64,000 nucleotides of DNA. It comes from Bacteroidota bacterium (lineage in GTDB: Bacteria > Bacteroidota > Bacteroidia > Bacteroidales > SKPS01). Below the pieces are notes generated by a model. It was not told where the DNA came from, searched no databases, and was given only the letters and a program-made list of their open reading frames with translations. How positions within the stretch are numbered: position 1 is the stretch's first letter; every line of letters begins with the position of its first letter. The position numbers were made by a program, and so were the translations under genes. The stretch spans positions 144,124-208,123 of the forward strand of contig JAKLII010000003.1 in the NCBI GenBank assembly GCA_022709695.1. Reading direction: 5' to 3'. Below, piece after piece: positions 1 through 8,319 of this stretch.

Positions 1-1165
1 TGGTGATGGGGGTAAAGGTGGGGAACGGGGCATCGAGGGTGATGAACTGGCTGTTCATCACCACCAGCCCTCCGATACCCAACCCTTTGTCGGCATAGGA
101 GATCCAGGCTGCAGTACTGTCGAGGGCGATATTGTTCTCAATCAGATACTGCGGATCCCTGCGTACCTGGTACGACCTGCGGTCGGATTCATACTGCCCG
201 AACTCGGCAATGTAATGAAGCCCCTGGTACCGGGGCACTGGCACGGGATTCAGATACTTATCCATCAGTACTGAATCGAGCTTTCCTTCCATCACCTTTG
301 CTGTGTGCATATCGTAAAAAAAGTACACCTTCGTGAACTGGAAAGCATCGAAGGCTTCGATGATCCTTTGGTTTTCTGCGTCAACCGTGGCCTTCACCTG
401 CCGGGCTTTTTCGGATTCACCTGCCTGCTGCAGGGCATAAATGGTGTTTTGCATCGTGATCAGCCGCACCAGCAGAATCCCCTCCCGCAGTTCCATCGCC
501 TGCCGGGATGCCAGCAGCCTCGCCTGTTGCCTGGCGCTTACTTCCTTAAAATTCTTTTCGATACGGTCGTTCAGATGCACACAAATCCCAATCTGGTAGT
601 GGGAGAAAGGGATGTCCCGGTTCTGGATCCCATACCTGAATGTGAGATCTGTGTTGTTTCCGAACATCATAACCCCTCCCACCAGAAACTGGCCGTAGTT
701 TCCCTTCCCCGGAATATCCAGCCGCTCTGAACCGGAAGCCTGCCCTCCGTTGAGGATTACCTTCTGCGAAATAATGGAAACTGGGTATCTGTATCCGGCT
801 TCCACCTGCAGGAAATCAATCACCCGGTAGCGGAGGGTAAGTTCAGGGCTGATGTAGTGGTAGCGGTACCGTACATAGGGGGAGTTCATCAGGGTCCCCT
901 TGATGGTATAGAGCGCCGAGAGGCTCACACCTGCATTGGGGGTAAAGCCCAGATTGATGTAAAAACCACCGTAGGGCATGGCATTTTTGCTGTAGCCAAC
1001 CGAATCGCGGGTAAAACCTGAAACTGTTACTCCGCCCGCCATCCCATACCGGTAGGCGTACAACCAGCCATTTACCGGACCATTTGACTGTGCCCTCAGG
1101 CTCCAGGGCAGGAACATCAGGCTGAAAATGCACAAAAGGATACTTAGGGGAAAAGGTTTCTTCAT
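1..1165 (-). CDS. outer-membrane beta-barrel-like protein, 3' end outside window
   Basis: Open frame running off the window edge; 388 codons are visible from the ATG at 1165. Residues 1-25 form a signal peptide (MKKPFPLSILL..., cleavage near RAQ). Residues about 30-190 are rich in alternating aromatic and glycine residues (GGFYINLGF, GVSLSALYTIKG, TLRYRVIDFLQVEAGYRYP), typical of an OMP_b-brl small barrel. After that comes a charged, probably helical stretch (about 195-275) and a second domain with FYDMHTAKVMEGKLDSV. The barrel is therefore followed by an extra domain of unknown role, probably periplasmic or surface. A promoter-like TATATTTG lies 18 bp upstream of the start. Outer-membrane location is an inference from signal peptide and strand pattern; no specific family was recognised. 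Confidence 0.7.
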   Translation of the reverse strand, partial: MKKPFPLSILLCIFSLMFLPWSLRAQSNGPVNGWLYAYRYGMAGGVTVSGFTRDSVGYSKNAMPYGGFYINLGFTPNAGVSLSALYTIKGTLMNSPYVRYRYHYISPELTLRYRVIDFLQVEAGYRYPVSIISQKVILNGGQASGSERLDIPGKGNYGQFLVGGVMMFGNNTDLTFRYGIQNRDIPFSHYQIGICVHLNDRIEKNFKEVSARQQARLLASRQAMELREGILLVRLITMQNTIYALQQAGESEKARQVKATVDAENQRIIEAFDAFQFTKVYFFYDMHTAKVMEGKLDSVLMDKYLNPVPVPRYQGLHYIAEFGQYESDRRSYQVRRDPQYLIENNIALDSTAAWISYADKGLGIGGLVVMNSQFITLDAPFPTFTPIT

Positions 1166-1183
1166 AGCCGTGAAGATTTCGGT

Positions 1184-1191
1184 CAAATATA
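1184..1191 (-). promoter_or_regulatory. -7 promoter element (TATATTTG)
   Basis: Matches the Bacteroidota -7 consensus TAnnTTTG on the minus strand, 18 bp upstream of the ATG at 1165. No good -33 TTG was seen at the usual spacing. Confidence 0.45.
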
Positions 1192-1244
1192 CAAAAATCC
1201 GGAGGAAATCAGACTACGTTCTGAAAGAATCAGGAAACGGCAGT

Positions 1245-3854
1245 TTATAGCAGAACCACCGGACAGAAATATCTGGCTGATCCGGTATCCCGGTGATATA
1301 CCACTGCCTCGATGAGGTAGATACCCCTTGGATTCAGTTGCCCCTGGTGCCCGGTCCCGTCCCAGCGCCACACATCCGTTTCTGCAGGTATCCCTTCACT
1401 TACGATTTGTTTTGCCAGCATTCCTGTTTCGCTGAAGACACTGATCGAGAGGGTGGATCCCGGTTTTATTCCACTGAGGGTGATCTGCACCAGATCTGTT
1501 CCTGTTCCGTGACCGGGCCTGAAGCTTCGGGGTGTAACCTCAAGCCTGCCTGTTGCGGAGGCTGCGCCAAAACACTGTGAATTGGGCAGGGTAGGGGTTC
1601 CCCACCCTGATGCTTCCGAGGCGGAGTACCAGTTCTCAGGCATCAAACCAGGCAGATCGCCCGACAACCGTTCGAGGGATATCCCACGCGGGTCAGCAAT
1701 CCAGGGGGCATGCAGCTGGTTATGGAACGCTGCCTGGTCGATCCGGAGCCCTGCGGGCCCTATAATGGCCAGCACATCCCCGTCGTCGGTGAGGGCGGGC
1801 ATGCTCAGATTCCGGAGTACCTTTTCTTTTTTGGCGGCCGGATGTGAAGCCAGCAGTTTGAAGACATCAGCAGTAATCACCACCAACTCACCGGGGAACA
1901 ACATTGCCTGTTCATCCGTAAGGGGATAAAGGTCAATAAGGGTGTTGCCAAGGGTATCGATTTTAGCCAGCAGACACGTCGAAAGATCGATAATCTTTTT
2001 TGACCGGTTGAAAAGTTCCAGATATTCGGCCCCGGATGCCAAAGGTTTGTACATCAACTCGTTGATGACCAGATCCGAAGAATCGGGAACCGAAGGAATG
2101 CCAAAGGGAACGGTACCCGTTGCCATACGGTTGTTCATGCAGTCGCACAGGGTATCAAACAATTCAAGCAGGTATACCGTATCGGTTTTCAGAGGTTCCC
2201 CCAGAAAGAGATATGCCTGCCGGTACATCGGCGGGATATACCCGCTGCCGGTGATCATGGTGGAACTCCCCGCGATCCGGAACAGGTCATGGGGTTTCCG
2301 GATGGTGTCAACCGATTCGCTGAAGGAAAGACGGATGGTCCATGGGTCGGATACGTATACCTGCAGAAGGGCCGGGGAATTCCTGTCAGCAAAGGGGGTG
2401 GAATAGCTGTTGGGTGCTCCTGGTGTGCCTCCGTTCAGGTCCAGTGTTGATCCCCAGGTATTAAGATCCTCGCAGGGATTCGAAAGGTCTTTCAGCTCAA
2501 GGGAATACCCTCCTGCCTCCTGAAAATCGGTTTGATGCCACTGAGAGGAATAAGATACTGCATGGATGATTCTTCCATGCTGGTCCTGCAGCGCGAGGGT
2601 GGCGTCGCTGTTCCGGAGCTGAAAGCTTGTAAGCCCGGCAACCTCCGGTAAATAAGACCATAACAGGGTATCTTTTTCGTTTACCAGCAGCTGAGATGCA
2701 CCTGGTTCCATGACCCGGCACGGAAGAGAAACGGGAGTTTCATCAATCCACAGGATCCAGTTGCATAAGGATATGGGAAAATCTGCAGTGTTTTGGAGTT
2801 CAATGTATTCTGATTCGGGGAGTTTTACAGGAGGCGATGGGTCGGCCATAATTTCGCTGATGACCACCTCGTTCCTCAGGGCCTGATGCCAGGTAAGGGA
2901 TAAGAGGGTATCCGGCATCGGGTTACCGGCTTTGTCCGTCAGATTTTTAATGGATAAATCAAAAGGATCCCCATCAGGGAAAGGATCCTGAAACAGCAGG
3001 TTTATAACATGCAGGTTCAGAGGGTCATAATATGCGATCAGGGGTTGAATACCGGCCACGGAGAAACAACCGGAACCGGCTGCCAGCATGGATCCGTTTA
3101 TAGGTTCGGTAAAGGCGAGCCTGATCAGCTGCTGTTCCGGCACCATGGCCGAAACAAGTTGTGGCGGGATGGTATCTTCAGGAACAGAGCCTGCAAACAC
3201 GTCATCGAAATAAAACTTGGTGGCATTGCTGGAGGTATACTGGCACCAGAGGGCGGCAAGACCGGTATCGGAGGAGGGGGTAAAGGTAAATGAATCGGTA
3301 CATGCCAGATTATAGCCCCCCGTGGGATCGATGGCATAATACCACCAGGGTGCGGCATACCTGACCAATACCCTTATCTGGTTCGTGGACTGGTTCAGCA
3401 GGGTGGTGGTATCTGTAAATAGTGCTGTAATCTGATCATTGTCCTGCCGGTAAATTCCCACCCGGTCGCTGTTCATCCCTATCCCTACAAAAAGGCTCCC
3501 GTTGGTTGAAGCGGGGAAGGCATTGCCTCCGGTGAGGTAAAAACGGGTATAATTGGAAGATGAAGGATTAAAGGATAGCTTGCACCAGACCGACCATTCG
3601 GATTTGGTTTTCAGGGGAAAGGTGTTGTATATCAGTGATGTACCTGATCCTGTGGTGTTCAACTGGAGTGCGGGGCATTGTGCCTGGGGTATGGCAGACG
3701 ACGACGTAAACCGAAAGTGGGCAGTATCGCCCTTCCAGCCTTTGGCGCTGAAACTTCCGGCAGAGAAGTCATCTGCCACCTGACCCTGCAAACCGGCCAT
3801 CCCCGTCGTTCCCCCCCACATTGCCAGCATAAGGGCTACCCCGCACAATCTCAT
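1245..3854 (-). CDS. lamin-tail-domain (LTD) surface protein
   Basis: 869 residues from the ATG at 3854; a GTG two codons upstream is possible, but the ATG gives a compact signal peptide (MRLCGVALMLAMWGG...). Residues about 30-225 look like a lectin/laminin-G-like beta sandwich (FYLTGGNAF..., FYFDDVFAG). An Ig-like segment (PPQLVSAMVPEQQLIRLAFTEP) follows. Then come two LTD modules, the first near 328-430 (EVVISEIMADP, EYIELQNTADFPISLCNW) and the second near 595-700 (LVINELMYKPL, EYLELFNRS). The C-terminus (about 790-869) is a FlgD-like Ig fold of the kind seen at T9SS cargo ends (GIYLIEAVVYHRDTG). LTD proteins of this class are exported and often sit at the cell surface; substrate unknown. 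It stands alone, 104 bp from its upstream neighbour. Confidence 0.8.
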   Translation of the reverse strand: MRLCGVALMLAMWGGTTGMAGLQGQVADDFSAGSFSAKGWKGDTAHFRFTSSSAIPQAQCPALQLNTTGSGTSLIYNTFPLKTKSEWSVWCKLSFNPSSSNYTRFYLTGGNAFPASTNGSLFVGIGMNSDRVGIYRQDNDQITALFTDTTTLLNQSTNQIRVLVRYAAPWWYYAIDPTGGYNLACTDSFTFTPSSDTGLAALWCQYTSSNATKFYFDDVFAGSVPEDTIPPQLVSAMVPEQQLIRLAFTEPINGSMLAAGSGCFSVAGIQPLIAYYDPLNLHVINLLFQDPFPDGDPFDLSIKNLTDKAGNPMPDTLLSLTWHQALRNEVVISEIMADPSPPVKLPESEYIELQNTADFPISLCNWILWIDETPVSLPCRVMEPGASQLLVNEKDTLLWSYLPEVAGLTSFQLRNSDATLALQDQHGRIIHAVSYSSQWHQTDFQEAGGYSLELKDLSNPCEDLNTWGSTLDLNGGTPGAPNSYSTPFADRNSPALLQVYVSDPWTIRLSFSESVDTIRKPHDLFRIAGSSTMITGSGYIPPMYRQAYLFLGEPLKTDTVYLLELFDTLCDCMNNRMATGTVPFGIPSVPDSSDLVINELMYKPLASGAEYLELFNRSKKIIDLSTCLLAKIDTLGNTLIDLYPLTDEQAMLFPGELVVITADVFKLLASHPAAKKEKVLRNLSMPALTDDGDVLAIIGPAGLRIDQAAFHNQLHAPWIADPRGISLERLSGDLPGLMPENWYSASEASGWGTPTLPNSQCFGAASATGRLEVTPRSFRPGHGTGTDLVQITLSGIKPGSTLSISVFSETGMLAKQIVSEGIPAETDVWRWDGTGHQGQLNPRGIYLIEAVVYHRDTGSARYFCPVVLL

Positions 3855-3959
3855 ACTCACTCATTTGGTGCGCTGCCGGTGCAGCGCGTTTCGTGAAGTA
3901 TAGTTGACTGAAAACCAAAAAAAGGAAATGAAAGCCTGATTTTTTTCTGATCCGGGGCA

Positions 3960-5459
3960 TTATTTTTCCGGAATCCAGTAAAAATCAACCTGATAGCGCC
4001 AGATGGGAAATCTCCGTGAAGAGTCGGCTGCAGTATAAATATCAATACCCTGCATCATCAGGCTGCGGTCGCTATCCTCCTGATCGCTTTCGGCAATCAC
4101 CATACGTGCATCCATTGCCCGGTCGTCGTTCACAAACCCATACCAAACGGGAAACACCCGGGCTTTGGTTCCCCACGCTGCTGAAGGACCCCAGGCCCCG
4201 GTGATGGTTTTTCCTTCCCAGGGGTACTGCCGGATGTACCGGTTAACAGCTCTGAGGTCATAGGTGCGACGCCCGATGGCCTCTATTGTATGGGGCAGCT
4301 GCACAGCTGCCATACACACCATCAGCATCGCCATGATCCCTCCAAGCCACTTCCTGTCGGTGGCGACAGAAGCGGCAAATGAAGCAATCATCAGTCCCAG
4401 GGCTGTATAGGCCGAAACCAGGTACCGGTGGGGCATATAGGTCATGGGAATTTTGTGCAGTTCCCCCAGAAACCACACCAACCCAAGCAGGAAGAGGGCT
4501 TTATGGACCGGTGACCAGCTGGCAGGCTTCCAGAGCAGTCGTACCAGGCCTCCCGCAAGGGCTGCAGCGCCGGCAACAATGAGGGGTTTCAGGTAGGGAA
4601 CCCACAGCAGAACGGTGAAATTGAACCGGGCACTGTTAAGAATACTGTCTATCGTATCAGGGAAACGGCCATCCACCTCGCGGGCCATGACATAGTCGTA
4701 AAACGCGCGGTTCGGAAGGTACCAGGCCACACCGTAAAACACCATCCATGCAGCGGTCAGCAGCATGGCAAGGAAGAACTGCCGCCGGCGGCGGATCCCT
4801 TCTTCAGAGTTGGAAAAAAGGACCGGTAACATCCTGAGCAGGTAATAACCGGGCAGCAGAAAGGCGATGTACAAAAACTGGATCTTCAGGGCATACACGA
4901 TGAACAAAAGTCCTGAGGCTAACAGGATCCACCGGAGCTGATTCCTGTGATCAGAGGGATTTATTTCAAGATTAACGATGCACAGAATGGCCATCAGGAT
5001 GACTGCGGTACCCATCATCTCTGCCATGGCGTAATGGCTGAACTGAAACAGGTGAAACTGGGTGAAACCGGCGGCCAGCAGAAAAAGCCCTGCTGTGCGG
5101 GTCTCCTGCCTGCGCATCAGGAGGATCAGCGCAAAAACCACCATCGCCAGCACCATCAGACGGGCGGTTAACAGCGACTGTCCGAACAGAAAGAAAACCG
5201 GTATCTGTAACCAGGTAAAGAGAGGTCCACGGGTGTACAGGCTGTTTTCATAAGGGTCGATGGTACCGGTATTCAAAAAGATACGGGCAGTACCGCTGTA
5301 CAACCCCTCGTCTGTCCAGGCTCCGCGGGTGTTAAGATCAACCAATGTATCGGGATCGGCAGTCAGAAAGGGGATTTGCAGTAAAATCCACAAAATCAGA
5401 CAGATCCATGGGAAAAATCTGACAAATACACGCAAATGGAAATGGTCTTTTTTCAGCAT
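3960..5459 (-). CDS. GT-C family glycosyltransferase (ArnT/PMT-like membrane protein)
   Basis: 499 residues with about ten membrane segments. The acidic pair D50-E51 (AWTDEGLYSGTARIF) lies in the first extracytoplasmic loop after the first transmembrane helix, where GT39/GT-C enzymes place their catalytic acidic residues. The RGPLFTWLQIPVFFLFG stretch after it also fits the family. Such enzymes transfer a sugar from a polyprenyl-phosphate donor to a lipid or protein on the outer face of the inner membrane. Acceptor and sugar cannot be told from sequence. It lies 31 bp downstream of the next minus-strand gene and may share its transcript. Confidence 0.7.
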   Translation of the reverse strand: MLKKDHFHLRVFVRFFPWICLILWILLQIPFLTADPDTLVDLNTRGAWTDEGLYSGTARIFLNTGTIDPYENSLYTRGPLFTWLQIPVFFLFGQSLLTARLMVLAMVVFALILLMRRQETRTAGLFLLAAGFTQFHLFQFSHYAMAEMMGTAVILMAILCIVNLEINPSDHRNQLRWILLASGLLFIVYALKIQFLYIAFLLPGYYLLRMLPVLFSNSEEGIRRRRQFFLAMLLTAAWMVFYGVAWYLPNRAFYDYVMAREVDGRFPDTIDSILNSARFNFTVLLWVPYLKPLIVAGAAALAGGLVRLLWKPASWSPVHKALFLLGLVWFLGELHKIPMTYMPHRYLVSAYTALGLMIASFAASVATDRKWLGGIMAMLMVCMAAVQLPHTIEAIGRRTYDLRAVNRYIRQYPWEGKTITGAWGPSAAWGTKARVFPVWYGFVNDDRAMDARMVIAESDQEDSDRSLMMQGIDIYTAADSSRRFPIWRYQVDFYWIPEK

Positions 5460-5490
5460 AAATTTGAAGTCTTGTCTGATCTGGTTTTCA

Positions 5491-6804
5491 TCAGGTTAAC
5501 ATACTTTCCAGCTCATTTTTCCATTTGATGAAACCATCGGAGAGGTTGCTGTAATCGTGGCAAATACGCCTGAAAGCCTCCTGCCGGGTGTTGAGGTAGG
5601 CAATTTTACCCTGCACTTTGATCACATTGAGGATGTCTTCGATCTTTTCCAGGGTCTTGCGAAGCTCCTTCAGATCGCGAGTGGAATGCCAGATATAGGT
5701 GGCCTCCGTAGTATCGAGGGTCTCCCAAATCAGGTGGTAATGGTGTTTTCCTTCAATCAGAAAAATAAAGGAGAGGGGCCGGTGCACAAACCTGAGCTTC
5801 ATGATATGGTGTGCATGCACTGAAGAGAGGTACCGGAGGTTTCGGTAGTGTTTGGTATCGGTGATCTGAAGAAGGTCTTCGAACAGTTCCCGTTCGCTCT
5901 GGTAGAAAGCGCCACCCTTAACCCTCCCATCGGTAGCCGATTCGAACAGCTCATCCATAGTAAACAGCGACTTATCCACCTCAAATGCCATCCGTTTTTT
6001 TACGGTATCCTGCACGAATTCAAACTTCACATTTTCGATCAGGCTTTTGTCGATCTTTGCAATTTCAGGCGACCGGGCATGGGCGCCGGTGATTTCACCC
6101 CGGGTGATCTGGATTTCGGCAAAAACCTGTATCTTTTTGGTTTTTAATACATTGGCAAAATAGTTCTTAACGGCATCAAACTCCTCCCTCAGTTCAGGGT
6201 TCGGGATCTGCAGCTCAATGGTAAGATCCACTTCGCGGAAATACCTGACGACAGACACACTGCCAAGCTGGAACCGAACCTCTTTGAGGGGAACCTGAAA
6301 GCTCTGTTTCACCACCCGGGTTACCGGGGGTACAGGTACCTGCAAGGGCTTTTGGGGTGGTTCCTCTGCAGGGGTTGCCATTTCTGTGGCATCTGGTTCC
6401 GCTTCCTCTTCTTCTCCGAAAAGGGCTTCGTAAGCCCCCATGTAACCGGGATCGCTGAGCTGTGGCAGAATCGTAACCGGACGGGTACCCCGCAGGGTGG
6501 TCATGAGACCCTGGGTGCTGATACTCCGGAAACTGATCGATTCAACCTGCTCCAGTTCCTTAAACAGGGCTTCCTGCTCCGGGGTGAATTCCACCTCGCC
6601 CGAGTGGTAGGAGATGACATCCACATACATACGATTTTCGTGTGCGAACCACTCCAGCACCCGAAGACGCCACCACGCAGGGGCGAAAAAGGACCTGGCC
6701 ACCGGCGGGAGCCCCAGCTTGTCGAACGGAAGGGGCTTTTCGGGCAGCAGGTAGGCTTTATCTGCGACAAATTTCACAGTGCAGAGGGTACCCGGTAAAA
6801 TCAT
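5491..6804 (-). CDS. hypothetical protein, 437 aa
   Basis: No signal peptide or membrane segment, so probably cytoplasmic. The N-terminal part (1-120) has FAPAWWRLRVLEWFAHENRMYVDV; a low-complexity acidic/proline linker (about 128-160, EEEEAEPD, PAEEPPQKPLQVPVPP) separates it from a large C-terminal part. That part contains VRYFREVDLTIELQIPNPEL, then a helical, histidine-rich region (HAHHIMKLRFVHRPLSF, GKHHYHLIW) and a coiled-coil-like tail. I do not recognise the family. The start sits only 5 bp downstream of a TAATTTTG promoter-like box, so the mRNA may be nearly leaderless. Confidence 0.75.
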   Translation of the reverse strand: MILPGTLCTVKFVADKAYLLPEKPLPFDKLGLPPVARSFFAPAWWRLRVLEWFAHENRMYVDVISYHSGEVEFTPEQEALFKELEQVESISFRSISTQGLMTTLRGTRPVTILPQLSDPGYMGAYEALFGEEEEAEPDATEMATPAEEPPQKPLQVPVPPVTRVVKQSFQVPLKEVRFQLGSVSVVRYFREVDLTIELQIPNPELREEFDAVKNYFANVLKTKKIQVFAEIQITRGEITGAHARSPEIAKIDKSLIENVKFEFVQDTVKKRMAFEVDKSLFTMDELFESATDGRVKGGAFYQSERELFEDLLQITDTKHYRNLRYLSSVHAHHIMKLRFVHRPLSFIFLIEGKHHYHLIWETLDTTEATYIWHSTRDLKELRKTLEKIEDILNVIKVQGKIAYLNTRQEAFRRICHDYSNLSDGFIKWKNELESMLT

Positions 6805-6809
6805 CTCCC

Positions 6810-6817
6810 CAAAATTA
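6810..6817 (-). promoter_or_regulatory. -7 promoter element (TAATTTTG), nearly leaderless gene
   Basis: TAnnTTTG match on the minus strand whose 3' edge is 5 bp from the ATG at 6804. The expected transcription start would fall within a few bases of the start codon. Confidence 0.35.
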
Positions 6818-6870
6818 GCCTTTTTCGGAAATCTGCAAACTTACACCGTCAGGCAGTTACATTTGAGGGT

Positions 6871-8268
6871 TCAGACCTTGAGAATCCAGCGGGAAACATC
6901 CTTCATCACTTTTGGCGAAAAGGTTTGCTTTATATCACCGTATTCATTAGGATGGCCGGTTTTGCACTTCTGGAACAGGTGGTTAAGTTTCGGATAGGTT
7001 TTGATGGTGTAATGCCGGTTTCCCCCTTTTTCGAGGACTTTACGAATCCCTTCGGGGTTTTCCGGTGCTGATACCTGCAGGTCGAGGCTGCCGTTTACTG
7101 CCAGCACATGGCATTTTACCTGTGCGAGTTCCACTGCGGGGTCGTAGTTCAGGAAGTAGAGCATCCAGGGCGACATGAAAGCAGATACTTGTGATTCCAC
7201 GTAGTCTTTTTCCGTCATGCCTGCTTTCTTCATCTCCTCCTGCATCCTGTCCGTGGTAGTCCAAAGGTATTCCGCAAGCCTTGAACGGAGAATGGCCGTA
7301 TCTTTTTCCTCTTTGATCAACCGAAAAACCTCGCGGCTGATGGCCATGGATTTCTCCAGTTCATCCTCTTTCATCCCACCGGCACGGCTGATCAGCTCTA
7401 TCTGTTTCAGCAGCAGTTCATCGCAGGGCACACCCGGTCCTGCCAGCAGCACGATAAATTTCACCGCAGGGATCCGGTTGGCCACCATCGGGGCAATTAC
7501 ACCACCTTCGCTGTGGCCCATAACCCCGATCCGGTCTTTTCTGGCCATGGGATGCGACATCAGGTAATTCACGGCAGCAAGGGCATCACCAGCCAGATCT
7601 GCAGTGGTGGCATTTTCTGCACTTCCACCGGAACCACCCACGCCACGGTCATCGTACCGCAATACCAGAACCCCTTTTCGGGTGAGATAGTCCGACAGCA
7701 CCAGAAACGGACGATGCCCCAGGAGCTCCTCGTTGCGGTCCTGCGATCCGCTGCCCGACACCAGCACCACTGCAGGGAACGGGCCGTCGCCTTCGGGAAT
7801 GGTAACTGTTCCGGCCAGATCAATCCCGGCATCAGGGTTGTGAAATTTCACCTCCTGCTCCTGATAAGGATAAGGCTTTTTCGGATCCTGTTTTCTGGCC
7901 ACCGACTTTGGGGCAATCTCCATGCGGCTCAGATCCATGGGCAGCTCCATGCCTGCCTGCCTGAAGGTGCCCTTGATGAGCGAGTCAGAGACGATCCGGC
8001 CAACGTATTCTATTCTTAAAGGTTTGACAATCAGTTTAAAAGTGTCGGAATGCTGATACTCTACGGAGGTCACTTCAATCCCTTTAGCCCCCTGGTCAGG
8101 GCTGTCCATCGTTGCGATGTATCCGGTATCAGTTTTCTCAATATGGAAAACAATACGGAGTTGGGCTTTCCCCATCACCAGCGCACCATTCCAGGTTCCG
8201 GTGATGTCCTGGGCATAAAGGGATATTGACATGGTGGCCCATAACATGATAAATACACATCTTTTCAT
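6871..8268 (-). CDS. exported alpha/beta hydrolase
   Basis: 465 residues. A signal peptide (1-20, ending SLYAQ) is followed by a beta-rich N-terminal domain (about 22-125, GTWNGALVMGKAQLRIVFHIE), common in Bacteroidota exported hydrolases, and then an alpha/beta-hydrolase fold (about 140-465). The nucleophile elbow is GHSEGG with Ser253; SGSGSQDRNE (171-180) and YDDRGVGGSGG (205-215) lie near the oxyanion hole. Likely Asp in NGSLDLQV and His in PKLNHLFQ complete the triad. The family includes dipeptidyl-peptidase-like and acyl esterases; the exact substrate is not predictable. Probably periplasmic. Confidence 0.8.
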   Translation of the reverse strand: MKRCVFIMLWATMSISLYAQDITGTWNGALVMGKAQLRIVFHIEKTDTGYIATMDSPDQGAKGIEVTSVEYQHSDTFKLIVKPLRIEYVGRIVSDSLIKGTFRQAGMELPMDLSRMEIAPKSVARKQDPKKPYPYQEQEVKFHNPDAGIDLAGTVTIPEGDGPFPAVVLVSGSGSQDRNEELLGHRPFLVLSDYLTRKGVLVLRYDDRGVGGSGGSAENATTADLAGDALAAVNYLMSHPMARKDRIGVMGHSEGGVIAPMVANRIPAVKFIVLLAGPGVPCDELLLKQIELISRAGGMKEDELEKSMAISREVFRLIKEEKDTAILRSRLAEYLWTTTDRMQEEMKKAGMTEKDYVESQVSAFMSPWMLYFLNYDPAVELAQVKCHVLAVNGSLDLQVSAPENPEGIRKVLEKGGNRHYTIKTYPKLNHLFQKCKTGHPNEYGDIKQTFSPKVMKDVSRWILKV

Positions 8269-8319
8269 CGCATTTCAAATATTGGGGTTTGTTAAAAGAT
8301 CTTCGTATACAGACCTGAA

